18,614 bases of DNA from Opitutia bacterium UBA957 (GCA_002293065.1 DBCN01000118.1:2503-21116); one strand, 5' to 3'; counted from the stretch's first letter, positions 1-14,528 are shown. A program made the numbers and translations. The notes: generated by a model from the sequence alone, not told the origin.

Positions 1-302
1 TCGGCGAAGACGCCGAACTGCTTGGAATTATCCATGAAGCGCAACTGCAGCTTCAGTTTGCCCAACTTGGTTTCCCAGTCGCGCGGGCAGTTGCCATTCA
101 GCTTCCAGCGGCCTTCGCGACCGCCTTCCTCGTGGACGGCGACGGCCTTGGCCCATTCGGAGCGCGGGAGGCTTTGGCGCCACCAGGCCTTGGGTTCGCT
201 GCGGACCATGCGGACGCCGCCGATTTCCTCGAGCTTGAGGCCGTCGCCGGTGTCCAGGAGGCGGTGGCCTTCCCAATCGCTGACTAGAACTTGGATGTTC
301 AC
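1..302 (-). CDS. Class I SAM-dependent methyltransferase (PF10672/RlmI-like), N-terminal part, truncated by window edge
   Basis: Read on the minus strand from a GTG at 302, the frame stays open to the window edge and encodes about 100 residues; the rest lies outside. The segment contains RLLDTGDGLKLEEIGG, then MVRSEPKAWWRQSLP, then WKLNGNCPRDWE and KLQLRFMDNSKQFGVFAE. This is the layout of the N-terminal domain of the SAM-dependent methyltransferases grouped with RlmI/RlmK (LLDSGDG-like start, VRPxPxxxWxxSLP, then FxHxGVFPEQ before the catalytic domain). The family methylates nucleic acid, mostly 23S rRNA; the substrate here cannot be told, because the SAM-binding motifs are outside the window. 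The gene is divergent from the GH13 gene, with only about 43 bp between the chosen starts. No Shine-Dalgarno is visible, so the start is a best guess. The family call rests on motif recall, not on a search. Confidence 0.7.
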   Translation of the reverse strand, partial: MNIQVLVSDWEGHRLLDTGDGLKLEEIGGVRMVRSEPKAWWRQSLPRSEWAKAVAVHEEGGREGRWKLNGNCPRDWETKLGKLKLQLRFMDNSKQFGVFA

Positions 303-345
303 GTCGGCAATGTGAGCCTTGTTTCGCTCGGAGTGAAGCCCGCTT

Positions 346-2754
346 TTGCTCGCCAAGGATTTCTTCGGCCGCATCAAGGACGCCATGAACCGACTGCTCG
401 CCAGCGCACGCTGGGAGACCAAGGCCTCGGGCCTGGTCGCCCTGGCGAGCGATTGGCCGTCGGCGACGCCCCCGAGGTTGCTCCTGAACGAGCCGGCGGT
501 CTTGGTGACTTTGGAGCGGGCCGAGGCGCAGGCTTGGGCCACCCGTTCGGGCTGCTGGATCGAGGGCGACCAAGTGCATTTCTTCCTGTGGAAGCCGCTC
601 TGTCCCGAGGCGACCGACGATAGCCTGCGCGTGCTGGGGCCGTTTAACAACTGGGGCCACATCGCGGATATGACCCCTTGGACCTTGCACGCGGTTTGCT
701 TGCTCGGCGCCGAGGGCTTCGAAGTGAGCGCCCCGGTCAGCGCGGTCTTCGGGACGGCGGCGGCGGTGCCCTTCAAGTTCATCCGCACCGACGGACGCTG
801 GTTGGAACCGCCGCATGACGCCGACAACGTGCAGCGCGACCCCCACGGCAACCGCAACTTGACCGTGGAACGCGCCCGCACCAATCAGCATGTCTACCGT
901 TTCACCGCGACGGGCGCGGCCCCCGAACAACACCCGGTCCGCGTGCTCTTCGAGCAGGATGACCTCGTGGAGTTCTGCGAAGTGCTCGCGTCCGATCCGC
1001 TCGACGTCCTCGAGCCGCCGGGTCCGTTCGGGGCGACCGTCTCCGCGCAAGGGACGACTTTCCGGGTCTTCGCCCCGCGCGCGCGCGCCGTCAGCGTGGG
1101 CTATTCGCGTCAAGTGTCCGCCGACCTCGCCGTGGCGCCACTCCCCGGTTATCTCGAACTGAAGGCCGCTGGGCAGGGCGCCTGGGAAGGCTTCGTCGGT
1201 GAAGACCTGACGGACGCGATCTACCTCTTGGATGTCGATGGACGCCGCACGTTCGACCCTTGGGCGAAGCGTCTCAGCTTCGATGCGGGCGTGGTCTGCG
1301 GCCCCGCCGAATTGGCTGATTTCAAGGATGGTTTCGTCCCGCCCGCGGCCGAAGACCTCGTCATCGTCGAGGCCCACGTCCGTGACTTGCTCGGCCTGGC
1401 GGCACCGACGGGCATCCCGGGCTTCCGCGATCTCGCCCAGTGGATTCGACGCGATGGCGCTTACCTGCGTTCGCTCGGCGCGAACGCGTTGGAACTCTTG
1501 CCCTGCACGGATTACGAGCGCGGTGGACCCGAGGAATACCATTGGGGTTACATGCCGATTTCGGCGTTCGCTCCGGCGATGCCGTATGCGTGGGACGACG
1601 CGTCCGCGGTCAACTCCACCGAAGCCTTCCGCGATCTGGTCCGGGCCTGCCATGAAGCGGGCCTCGCGGTCATCATGGACCTCGTGTTGAATCATTTCGG
1701 CGCGCCCAACGCGCTGCAGGCGATCGACCCGAGCTACTATTACCGCGTGGATTCCAAGGGGGAACTCTCGAACTGGAGCGGGTGCGGGAACGACGTCCGC
1801 GCCGAGGCGCCGATGTTCCGTCGGCTGGTCTTGGCGTCGCTCCACCATTGGACCCAAACGCTGGGCGTCGATGGGGTCCGGCTTGATCTGGCGGAGTTGC
1901 TGGGCACGCCATTGTTGCGGGAGATCGAGGAAGATTTCCGCGCGCAGCGTCCGGAGAAAATCCTCATCGCCGAGCCGTGGAGCTTCCGGGGGCACATCGC
2001 CCGCGACCTCGACCACACCACTTGGACGAGTTGGGACGACGCGTTCCGCGAGTTCTTGCCGGCGTACGTCCGCGGCCACGCGCGGGCTGCCGATCTCTTG
2101 CACCAGATGGCGGCCTGCGCGTTCCGGCCGGCGGCGCGTTTGCGGTACGCGCAGTCGCACGATGACATGGCTTGGTTGGATCGCATCACCGAACAGCCGG
2201 GGGCGGATGCCTTGGAGCCGTCCGCCTCGGATATCCTGCGCACCCGCTTGATGCACGTGATCCTGCTCTGTTCGGCGGGCATTCCGATGCTTTCGGCTGG
2301 CCAGGACTTCCTCATGAGCAAGCGCGGGGTGGCGAATACCTGGCGGCGCGGCGACCTGAACCAACTGGACCCCGTGCGCTTGGAGCTTTTCCGGGAGGAA
2401 CACGAATTCGTCGCCCAACTCATCCGCTTCCGTCTCTCGCCGCAGGGGGCTGGCTTGCGTCCGCGGCAGGCCGTCTCGCCTGGTTGGATGCAGGTGAGCC
2501 TCCAGCAGGGTGGGGAGGCCTTTGTGGCCGTCCTCAACGCCGATGGCCAATTGGGCCCCGACCGTATTTTGGTGGCCTGCAATCCCCATGGCCGGTCGGT
2601 CGAATTACCCTTGCCGGAACTCGTCGAATGGCAGCCCGTGGTCCTCTCGCCCCGTCCGGGCACCCGCCACGCCTCCGCGGAGGCCCCGCAGATCCGTTCG
2701 GGTAGCCTTTCGCTTCCCCCTTTGGGCTGTGGAGTTTGGGTTGTTGGGGCCTAA
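346..2754 (+). CDS. GH13 alpha-glucan debranching enzyme (type I pullulanase-like)
   Basis: This 802-residue enzyme probably hydrolyses alpha-1,6 branches in glycogen or starch-like glucan, in the cytoplasm since no signal peptide is seen. A first beta-sandwich lies around residues 77-170 (GPFNNWG) and a CBM48-like module around 228-310 (FRVFAPRARAVSV). The GH13 barrel follows, with region I MDLVLNH (444-450), region II GVDGVRLDLAE with the nucleophile D514, region III IAEPW with the acid E543, and region IV QSHDD with D606. The stretch AGQDFLMSKRGVANTW followed by NQLD resembles the pullulanase GQEFxRTKxGxxNSY signature, which favours debranching over branching. A beta-sandwich C-terminus ends the protein. 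TTG346 was chosen because codons 346-384 already show the strong G/C third-position pattern and an in-frame stop lies at 334; ATG385, with AAGGA at 376-380, is a real alternative. Its position before gap-pgk-tpiA suits a role in glycogen use. Exact substrate is inferred. Confidence 0.8.
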   Translation: MLAKDFFGRIKDAMNRLLASARWETKASGLVALASDWPSATPPRLLLNEPAVLVTLERAEAQAWATRSGCWIEGDQVHFFLWKPLCPEATDDSLRVLGPFNNWGHIADMTPWTLHAVCLLGAEGFEVSAPVSAVFGTAAAVPFKFIRTDGRWLEPPHDADNVQRDPHGNRNLTVERARTNQHVYRFTATGAAPEQHPVRVLFEQDDLVEFCEVLASDPLDVLEPPGPFGATVSAQGTTFRVFAPRARAVSVGYSRQVSADLAVAPLPGYLELKAAGQGAWEGFVGEDLTDAIYLLDVDGRRTFDPWAKRLSFDAGVVCGPAELADFKDGFVPPAAEDLVIVEAHVRDLLGLAAPTGIPGFRDLAQWIRRDGAYLRSLGANALELLPCTDYERGGPEEYHWGYMPISAFAPAMPYAWDDASAVNSTEAFRDLVRACHEAGLAVIMDLVLNHFGAPNALQAIDPSYYYRVDSKGELSNWSGCGNDVRAEAPMFRRLVLASLHHWTQTLGVDGVRLDLAELLGTPLLREIEEDFRAQRPEKILIAEPWSFRGHIARDLDHTTWTSWDDAFREFLPAYVRGHARAADLLHQMAACAFRPAARLRYAQSHDDMAWLDRITEQPGADALEPSASDILRTRLMHVILLCSAGIPMLSAGQDFLMSKRGVANTWRRGDLNQLDPVRLELFREEHEFVAQLIRFRLSPQGAGLRPRQAVSPGWMQVSLQQGGEAFVAVLNADGQLGPDRILVACNPHGRSVELPLPELVEWQPVVLSPRPGTRHASAEAPQIRSGSLSLPPLGCGVWVVGA

Positions 2755-2776
2755 ACGCATTCTCCGCTTGCCAATG

Positions 2777-2796
2777 GGGGGTGGGTCACCCTTTTT
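2777..2796 (+). terminator. Possible weak intrinsic terminator after the GH13 gene
   Basis: A short stem of GGGTG paired with CACCC around a 3-nt loop is followed directly by five T residues (2792-2796). It lies 22 nt after the GH13 stop. The stem is only 5 bp plus possible G-T pairs, so termination may be partial and read-through into gap is possible. Confidence 0.4.
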
Positions 2797-2841
2797 CATC
2801 CCTTTCCGCTCCCGCGCGAAACCCAATCTTCTCAACATACC

Positions 2842-3888
<1,047 letters not shown>

Positions 3889-3909
3889 GTTCGGCCCGAT
3901 TCCCCCGTT

Positions 3910-3942
3910 AACAGGCGACCCTCGGGTCGCCTGTTTTGTTTT
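3910..3942 (+). terminator. Strong intrinsic terminator after gap
   Basis: AACAGGCGACCC (3910-3921) pairs perfectly with GGGTCGCCTGTT (3924-3935); opening the last C-G pair gives a CTCG tetraloop. A T-rich tail (TTGTTTT) follows. It lies between gap and pgk, so it either separates the two transcription units or sets a higher level for gap than for the genes after it. The remaining 107 bp to pgk show no convincing -35/-10 pair, only a G-rich then pyrimidine-rich leader. Confidence 0.9.
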
Positions 3943-4049
3943 AGGCTTCCGCGGTGGGGTGGGGCAGGGGGATTGCCGCCAGTTTGGGCCCTCCGCTGGT
4001 TTAGCCTTCCCACGGCTGGGGGAACTCCTTTCTCTCCTGCTTTCCGACC

Positions 4050-5294
4050 ATGCCTGTACCATCTCTCCGCGATCTCGGTTCCGTTTCTGGTCTCCGCGCC
4101 CTTGTGCGCGTCGACTTCAATGTCCCCCAGGACAAGAAGACCGGTGCCATCACCAATACCCAGCGCATCGCTGCGGCCCTGCCGACCATCAAGTTCCTCC
4201 TGGAAGGCGGCGCCTCCCTGGTCCTGATGTCGCACCTTGGCCGTCCGGACGGCAAGGCCGTCGAGAAGTTCTCCCTGCGTCCGGTGGCCGCCGAGCTCGA
4301 GAAGCTCCTCGGTCGCCCGGTGAAGTTCATCCCGAGCTGCGTCGGCCCGGAAGCCGAAGCCGCTTCCAAGGCCCTCAAGGCCGGCGAAGTCCTGCTCCTG
4401 GAAAACCTCCGTTTCCACATCGAAGAAGAGGGCAAGGTGAAGCTCGAAGACGGCACCAGCATGAAGGCCGATCCGGCCAAGGTCGCGGAGTTTCGCGCGT
4501 CCCTTTCCCGCCTCGGCGACGTCTACGTCAACGATGCGTTCGGCACCGCCCACCGCGCCCACTCCTCGATGGTTGGCGTCAATTTACCCCGTAAAGCCGC
4601 GGGTTTCCTGCTCGAAGCCGAACTCAAGGCCTTCGACACCGTGCTCAACAATCCGCAGCGTCCGTTGCTCGCCATCCTCGGCGGCGCGAAGATCGCCGAC
4701 AAGATCCCGCTCATCCGCAACCTCATCGAGAAGGCCGACGAAATCATCATCGGTGGCGGGATGGCGTACACCTTCCGCAAGGTCTGCGACGGCATGGAAA
4801 TCGGCAACTCCCTCTACGACGCCGAAGGCGCCAAGATCGTCCAGGAGCTCCTCGACAAGGCCAAGGCTCGCGGCGTGAAGGTCACCCTCCCGGTCGACTT
4901 CAATTGCGGCGACAAGTTCTCGCCCGACTCCAACACGCAGCCTGCGTCGATGCAGTCCGGCATCCCGGCTGGTTGGGAAGGCATGGACGCGGGTCCCGAG
5001 TCCATCAAGCTCTACGAAGCGGCCATCGGTCGCGCCGGCACCGTCGTCTGGAACGGCCCTTGCGGCGTGTTCGAATTCGATAAGTTCGCGGTTGGTTCCA
5101 AGGCCATGGCCGCGGCGGTCGCCCAGGCCACAGCGCGGGGCGCCATCACCATCGTCGGCGGCGGCGATACCGCCACGGCGGCCAAGAAGTTCGGCGTCGA
5201 TACCAAGGTCTCGCACTGCTCCACCGGCGGTGGTGCCTCCCTCGAGTACCTCGAAGGCAAGGTACTCCCAGGCGTCGCGGCCCTCTCGGCCTAA
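4050..5294 (+). CDS. pgk: Phosphoglycerate kinase
   Basis: The enzyme transfers phosphate from 1,3-bisphosphoglycerate to ADP, the first ATP-yielding step of lower glycolysis. At 414 residues it is slightly longer than the usual bacterial form of about 390-400. The N-terminal substrate domain has LVRVDFNVPQD, the LMSHLGRP block and LLENLRFH, followed by YVNDAFGTAHRAHSS. The nucleotide domain has LGGAKIADKIPLI and, near the C-terminus, IVGGGDTATAAKKFG followed by SHCSTGGGASLEYLEG. All expected signature blocks are present, so an active enzyme is expected. The ATG at 4050 gives the usual start just before the RVDFNVP motif; no Shine-Dalgarno is visible. tpiA starts 32 nt after the stop with no terminator between them, so the two form one unit. 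Confidence 0.97.
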   Translation: MPVPSLRDLGSVSGLRALVRVDFNVPQDKKTGAITNTQRIAAALPTIKFLLEGGASLVLMSHLGRPDGKAVEKFSLRPVAAELEKLLGRPVKFIPSCVGPEAEAASKALKAGEVLLLENLRFHIEEEGKVKLEDGTSMKADPAKVAEFRASLSRLGDVYVNDAFGTAHRAHSSMVGVNLPRKAAGFLLEAELKAFDTVLNNPQRPLLAILGGAKIADKIPLIRNLIEKADEIIIGGGMAYTFRKVCDGMEIGNSLYDAEGAKIVQELLDKAKARGVKVTLPVDFNCGDKFSPDSNTQPASMQSGIPAGWEGMDAGPESIKLYEAAIGRAGTVVWNGPCGVFEFDKFAVGSKAMAAAVAQATARGAITIVGGGDTATAAKKFGVDTKVSHCSTGGGASLEYLEGKVLPGVAALSA

Positions 5295-5326
5295 AGCCTT
5301 CTGAAGCAACAATCTATATAACAAAT

Positions 5327-6103
5327 ATGTCTAAGCGTACCCCCCTCATCGCCGGTAACTGGAAGATGAACAAGACCGCCACCGAAGGCGTCGAGCTCGT
5401 CAAGGCCATCTCGGCCGCCGTCGGCATCGACCCCAACGTCAACGTCGTCCTCTGCCCGCCCTTCACGGCCCTTTCGGCGGTCGGCGCGGCCATCGAAGGT
5501 TCCCACCTCGCCCTCGGCGCGCAGAACCTGCACGACAAGGCCAACGGTGCCTTCACCGGTGAGATCTCGGCTTCCATGCTGCGCGACCTCCACGTCACGC
5601 ACGTCATCCTCGGCCATAGCGAGCGCCGCAGCATCTTCGGTGAAGACGACGCGTTCGTGAACCGCAAGGTCCACGCCGCCCTGGGCGCTTCCCTGCGTCC
5701 GATCTTGTGCGTTGGCGAGCTCCTCGCGGAGCGCGAAGCCAACCAGACCATGGAAGTCGTCCGCCGCCAGGTGGAGAAGGGCTTGGAGGGCGTCCCTGCC
5801 GCCAAGGCCGACCACGTCATCATCGCCTACGAGCCGGTCTGGGCGATCGGGACGGGCAAGACGGCGACTCCGGCCATGGCCCAGGAAGTCCACGCCTTCA
5901 TCCGCAAACTGCTGACCCAGCAGTTCGGCGCCGAGAGCGCGGCCCGCATCCTCATCCTGTACGGTGGCTCGATGAAGCCAGACAACGCCGACGCCCTCTT
6001 GGCGGAGCACGATATCGATGGGGGCCTGATTGGCGGAGCCTCCCTCGAAGCCAAGAGCTTCGTCGAACTCGTCCGCTCGGCCTCGAAGTCCGTCGCAAAC
6101 TAA
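5327..6103 (+). CDS. tpiA: Triosephosphate isomerase
   Basis: This enzyme interconverts dihydroxyacetone phosphate and glyceraldehyde-3-phosphate, feeding gap. The 258-residue product has normal family length. Catalytic residues are in place: N11 and K13 in AGNWKMN, H97 in LGHSERR, and E169 in AYEPVWAIGTGK, the segment just before flexible loop 6. The phosphate-binding blocks LYGGSMKPDNA and GGLIGGASL lie near the C-terminus. It follows pgk by 32 nt and is probably co-transcribed with it; the short spacer is AT-rich (CTATATAACAAAT) before the ATG and has no Shine-Dalgarno. A long inverted repeat begins 22 nt after the stop, which would end the unit. Confidence 0.97.
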   Translation: MSKRTPLIAGNWKMNKTATEGVELVKAISAAVGIDPNVNVVLCPPFTALSAVGAAIEGSHLALGAQNLHDKANGAFTGEISASMLRDLHVTHVILGHSERRSIFGEDDAFVNRKVHAALGASLRPILCVGELLAEREANQTMEVVRRQVEKGLEGVPAAKADHVIIAYEPVWAIGTGKTATPAMAQEVHAFIRKLLTQQFGAESAARILILYGGSMKPDNADALLAEHDIDGGLIGGASLEAKSFVELVRSASKSVAN

Positions 6104-6125
6104 GTTCCACGACCCAACGGCCCCC

Positions 6126-6176
6126 TAGGCCGACAGAGGTGATTAGCCCCGCAAGGCCAATCCCTCTGTCGGCCTA
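6126..6176 (+). terminator. Long inverted repeat after tpiA, probable transcript-end hairpin
   Basis: TAGGCCGACAGAGG (6126-6139) pairs perfectly with CCTCTGTCGGCCTA (6163-6176). After a one-base bulge the stem continues with GATT/AATC, so the whole element folds into one long imperfect hairpin with a short apical loop. It lies just after tpiA and before the act promoter. The sequence after it (ATAGTTTGG) is not a real T tract, so it may act as a Rho-dependent or RNA-stabilising 3' end instead of a textbook intrinsic terminator. Confidence 0.45.
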
Positions 6177-6238
6177 ATAGTTTGGAACCTGTCCTATGGG
6201 GTGGTTTAGGGCGGTGGTGGGCGCGTTATTTGACCGAT

Positions 6239-6267
6239 TTGACTTAAGTCATTGAATTTCATATACT
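6239..6267 (+). promoter_or_regulatory. Predicted sigma70-type promoter of the act operon
   Basis: A -35 hexamer TTGACT (6239-6244) is separated by exactly 17 bp from a -10 hexamer TATACT (6262-6267). Each differs from consensus by one base. It lies in the only markedly AT-rich stretch of the window and points towards actA. Transcription would start near 6274, giving a leader of about 150 nt. A second TTGACC at 6230-6235 has no comparable -10. No other gene in the window has as clear a promoter. Confidence 0.65.
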
Positions 6268-6275
6268 TAAGTCAT
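6239..6275. promoter_or_regulatory. Tandem palindromic operator overlapping the act promoter
   Basis: The 11-bp direct repeat ACTTAAGTCAT occurs at 6242-6252 and 6265-6275. Each copy holds the palindrome ACTTAAGT, and the first extends to the 12-bp palindrome TGACTTAAGTCA (6240-6251). The centres are 23 bp apart, about two helical turns. The first site covers the -35 and the second covers the -10, which suits a repressor. The first can also be read as TTGAC-N4-GTCAT, one base away from the CRP/FNR-family TTGAC-N4-GTCAA form. The regulator is not identified. Confidence 0.5.
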
Positions 6276-6423
6276 ATAAAAACACTCCATTAACAGGTTT
6301 ATTGACAGGTTTTGGCCAGCGAGCCCCCTAAAGTCGTCCAAAACCCTTAAAATTTGGGTTGCGAAGGGGGGGCGGCTTTCGTGCCTCTGTGGGCAAAAGC
6401 ACCACTTCTCGTCCGTTATACCG
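6275..6423 (+). other. Predicted untranslated leader of the act operon
   Basis: This is the rest of the 320-bp non-coding gap between tpiA and actA. No credible small gene was seen in it. It holds a repeat of ACAGGTTT (6293-6300 and 6305-6312), a possible outer stem GCCCCCT (6323-6329) with AGGGGG (6365-6370), an inner AACCC/GGGTT hairpin (6342-6346 and 6356-6360) and a small TGCC/GGCA hairpin (6382-6385 and 6392-6395). None matches a riboswitch that I recognise. The actA start has no Shine-Dalgarno. The leader boundaries depend on the predicted promoter. Confidence 0.35.
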
Positions 6424-7125
6424 ATGCGTAAGCTCATTAACTTCCTAACCGGCGCCGCACCCCGCGGCAACTTCTTCCGCCGATCGGTCAACAGCGTCCC
6501 CCTCCAGGTGCTCATCTGCCTCCTGGTCACCGTCGCCGTCGTCGTCGCCGGCATCAACGAGTACGCCACCAACAAGTATTTGAACGTCGGATACACGCCC
6601 GAGCAACCCGTGGCCTTCGACCACTCCTTCCACGCCGGTCCGGATTCCGTGCTCGGTCTGGATTGCCGCTATTGCCACAACGGCGTCGACAAGTCCGCGC
6701 ACTCGAACGTGCCCACGACCAACACCTGTTGGAATTGCCACAGCCAAGTGAAGTCCGACAGCCCCGCGCTGGCCCTCATCCGGCGCAGCGTCGAGACCGG
6801 CGAAGCCGTGCGCTGGGTCAAGGTGCACAAGGTGCCCGATTATGTTTACTTCAACCACGCCGTGCACGTGAACCGCGGCATCAGCTGCGTCGAGTGTCAC
6901 GGCCGCGTCGACAAACAGGTCGTCGTGGGTCAGCAGAAGTCGTTGAACATGTCCTTCTGCCTCGATTGCCACCGCAACCCCGAGCAGTTCCTCCGTCCGG
7001 TCGACAAGGTCACCGACCTGGGTTGGAAGGCCGAATCTCCCGCTGCGCAGGCCGCCCAGGGCACGAAGTTCGTGCACGACTGGAAGGTCAATCCTCCCCA
7101 GAGCTGCTCGGGCTGCCACCGCTAA
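6424..7125 (+). CDS. actA: Alternative complex III subunit ActA, pentaheme membrane-anchored cytochrome c
   Basis: ActA is the multiheme cytochrome c subunit of ACIII, the quinol:cytochrome c/oxidase oxidoreductase found where bc1 is missing. The 233-residue product has one N-terminal membrane anchor (about residues 25-43) and then a periplasmic domain with exactly five CXXCH heme sites: CRYCH (81-85), CWNCH (102-106), CVECH (155-159), CLDCH (179-183) and CSGCH (228-232), the last ending one residue before the C-terminus. Additional histidines in FDHSFH and YFNHAVH are candidate distal ligands. Five hemes is the count known for ActA of Rhodothermus marinus. It is the first gene of the operon, preceded by the predicted promoter, and actB starts 18 nt after its stop. 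Confidence 0.95.
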   Translation: MRKLINFLTGAAPRGNFFRRSVNSVPLQVLICLLVTVAVVVAGINEYATNKYLNVGYTPEQPVAFDHSFHAGPDSVLGLDCRYCHNGVDKSAHSNVPTTNTCWNCHSQVKSDSPALALIRRSVETGEAVRWVKVHKVPDYVYFNHAVHVNRGISCVECHGRVDKQVVVGQQKSLNMSFCLDCHRNPEQFLRPVDKVTDLGWKAESPAAQAAQGTKFVHDWKVNPPQSCSGCHR

Positions 7126-7143
7126 TCCCCGCCTTTTTCTTCG

Positions 7144-10533
<3,390 letters not shown>

Positions 10534-10554
10534 CCCTTAACGCATCCCTGTTCC

Positions 10555-11964
<1,410 letters not shown>

Positions 11965-11984
11965 TCCCGCCGTCCGCCCCGACC

Positions 11985-12527
11985 ATGAACGAACGCAACG
12001 AACGCATCTACGGTGTGGCCTGCACCTTCCGCAAGCCCGCCGACGTCTTCCACGCCGCCGAAAAGGTGCGCGATGCCGGCTGGACCCGCTGGGACGTCCA
12101 CACCCCTTTCCCGATCCACGGCATGGACCAGGCCATGGGCCTGCCCCGCTCCAAGGTGCCCCGTCTCACGCTGCTCGGCGGCGTGACCGGTTTCATCACG
12201 GGTTGCCTCCTCACGTGGTACATGAACTCCTTCGACTACCCGCTGATCGTCGGCGGCAAGCCGTACTGGAGCGCCATCTATCCTTTCCCGGTGATGTACG
12301 AGTGCACGATTCTCTTCGCGGCCTTCGGCACGTTCTTCGGTCAGTTCATCCTGAACCGTCTGCCCCACCACCACCACCCGCTCTTTGAATTACCGAACTT
12401 CGCCCGCGTCTCCGACGACACCTTCATGGTCGTCCTCGAAGCCAACGACCCGAAGTTCCATGTGGATGAATCCCGCAACTTCCTGCAGTCGCTCGGCGGC
12501 CAGGAAATCACCGTCATCCGCGACTAA
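11985..12527 (+). CDS. actD: Alternative complex III subunit ActD, two-helix membrane protein
   Basis: ActD is a small membrane subunit of ACIII without cofactors. The 180-residue product has an N-terminal soluble domain starting IYGVACTFRKPADVFHAAEK and containing WDVHTPFPIHGMDQAMGL, a signature of the family. Two membrane helices follow (about 60-80 and 97-122). The loop between them is exposed, and the C-terminal soluble part has FMVVLEANDPKF and ends with LGGQEITVIRD. The frame is open further upstream, but the ATG at 11985 is chosen because it lies 20 nt after the actC stop and gives the usual N-terminus; starting earlier would overlap actC heavily. actE begins 8 nt after the stop. Confidence 0.94.
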   Translation: MNERNERIYGVACTFRKPADVFHAAEKVRDAGWTRWDVHTPFPIHGMDQAMGLPRSKVPRLTLLGGVTGFITGCLLTWYMNSFDYPLIVGGKPYWSAIYPFPVMYECTILFAAFGTFFGQFILNRLPHHHHPLFELPNFARVSDDTFMVVLEANDPKFHVDESRNFLQSLGGQEITVIRD

Positions 12528-12535
12528 TTCGTTCC

Positions 12536-13252
12536 ATGAAACGTTACCTCACTTTCCTCGCAGTCGTCGTCGTGGCCGTCATCGGCTTCTTCGGCGTTCA
12601 GGGCAAGCAGTCCAAGGACACGCCCGTCTATGTCTTCGACGACATGGACTACCAGTCCAAGTACAAGCCGCAGGGGGAGAACAAGTTCTTCGCCGATGGC
12701 CGTGACGCCCGCCCCCCCGTCGCCGGCACGATCGCCCGCGGCACCGGCCTCGAACCCCTGCAGGTTTTCTCCGCGGATTACCGCCGGGCCGAATCGCTCA
12801 ACCCGGCTTTCGCGACCGGTAAGGATGCGCAAGGCAACTTCCTCGCCGACTTCCCGACGAAGTCGTTGAACTTCCTCGCCAGCGGCGAGTTGGCGCCGTT
12901 CGCGGTGGACGCCAAGACCCTCGCCCTCGGCCAGGCCAAGTACCAGATCTATTGCGCGGTCTGCCACGGTTCGGCGGCCGACGGCAATGGCATCATGAAG
13001 GTCCGCTCCGCCATCGAAGGCGACGTGGCGATCGTCACGATCGCCAACCTCCAGCAGCCCTTGTTCCGAGCCTACCCGCAGGGGCAGCTCTACGATGTCG
13101 TCACGAACGGCAAGAACACGATGCTCGGCTACGGCGACAAGCTGACCCCGGAGGAACGCTGGGCGGTCGTCGCTTACCTGCGGGCCCTCCAGCTTTCCCA
13201 GTCCTGCCCGCCTAACCTCGTCCCCGCCGCCGTGCAGGCCACCGTCAAGTAA
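12536..13252 (+). CDS. actE: Alternative complex III subunit ActE, monoheme cytochrome c
   Basis: ActE is the monoheme cytochrome c subunit of ACIII, thought to pass electrons on to an oxidase or soluble acceptor. The 238-residue product has an N-terminal hydrophobic anchor (about residues 5-21). It has no cysteine at the end of that helix, so the lipoprotein anchor known in some ActE proteins is absent. A linker with DMDYQSKYKPQ follows and then a class I cytochrome c domain with CAVCHG (C140, C143, H144). The methionine in NTMLGYGDKLTPEERW is the probable distal ligand, followed by the typical C-terminal helix WAVVAYLRALQLS. It fits tightly between actD (8 nt) and actF (7 nt). Confidence 0.92.
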   Translation: MKRYLTFLAVVVVAVIGFFGVQGKQSKDTPVYVFDDMDYQSKYKPQGENKFFADGRDARPPVAGTIARGTGLEPLQVFSADYRRAESLNPAFATGKDAQGNFLADFPTKSLNFLASGELAPFAVDAKTLALGQAKYQIYCAVCHGSAADGNGIMKVRSAIEGDVAIVTIANLQQPLFRAYPQGQLYDVVTNGKNTMLGYGDKLTPEERWAVVAYLRALQLSQSCPPNLVPAAVQATVK

Positions 13253-13259
13253 TCCGTCC

Positions 13260-14520
<1,261 letters not shown>

Positions 14521-14528
<8 letters not shown>

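Noticed and set aside
28..2589. A long antisense frame opposite the GH13 gene
   Set aside because: It is Arg/Gly/Glu-rich low-quality sequence without motifs, explained by codon bias. Only the separate minus-strand frame ending at 302 matches a known family.
6293..6312. Direct repeat ACAGGTTT as a possible second operator
   Set aside because: It is only 8 bp, not palindromic and outside the promoter core; it could be chance in an AT-rich stretch.
12536..12610. Lipoprotein signal on ActE
   Set aside because: There is no cysteine after the hydrophobic segment, so it is better read as a membrane anchor or plain signal.
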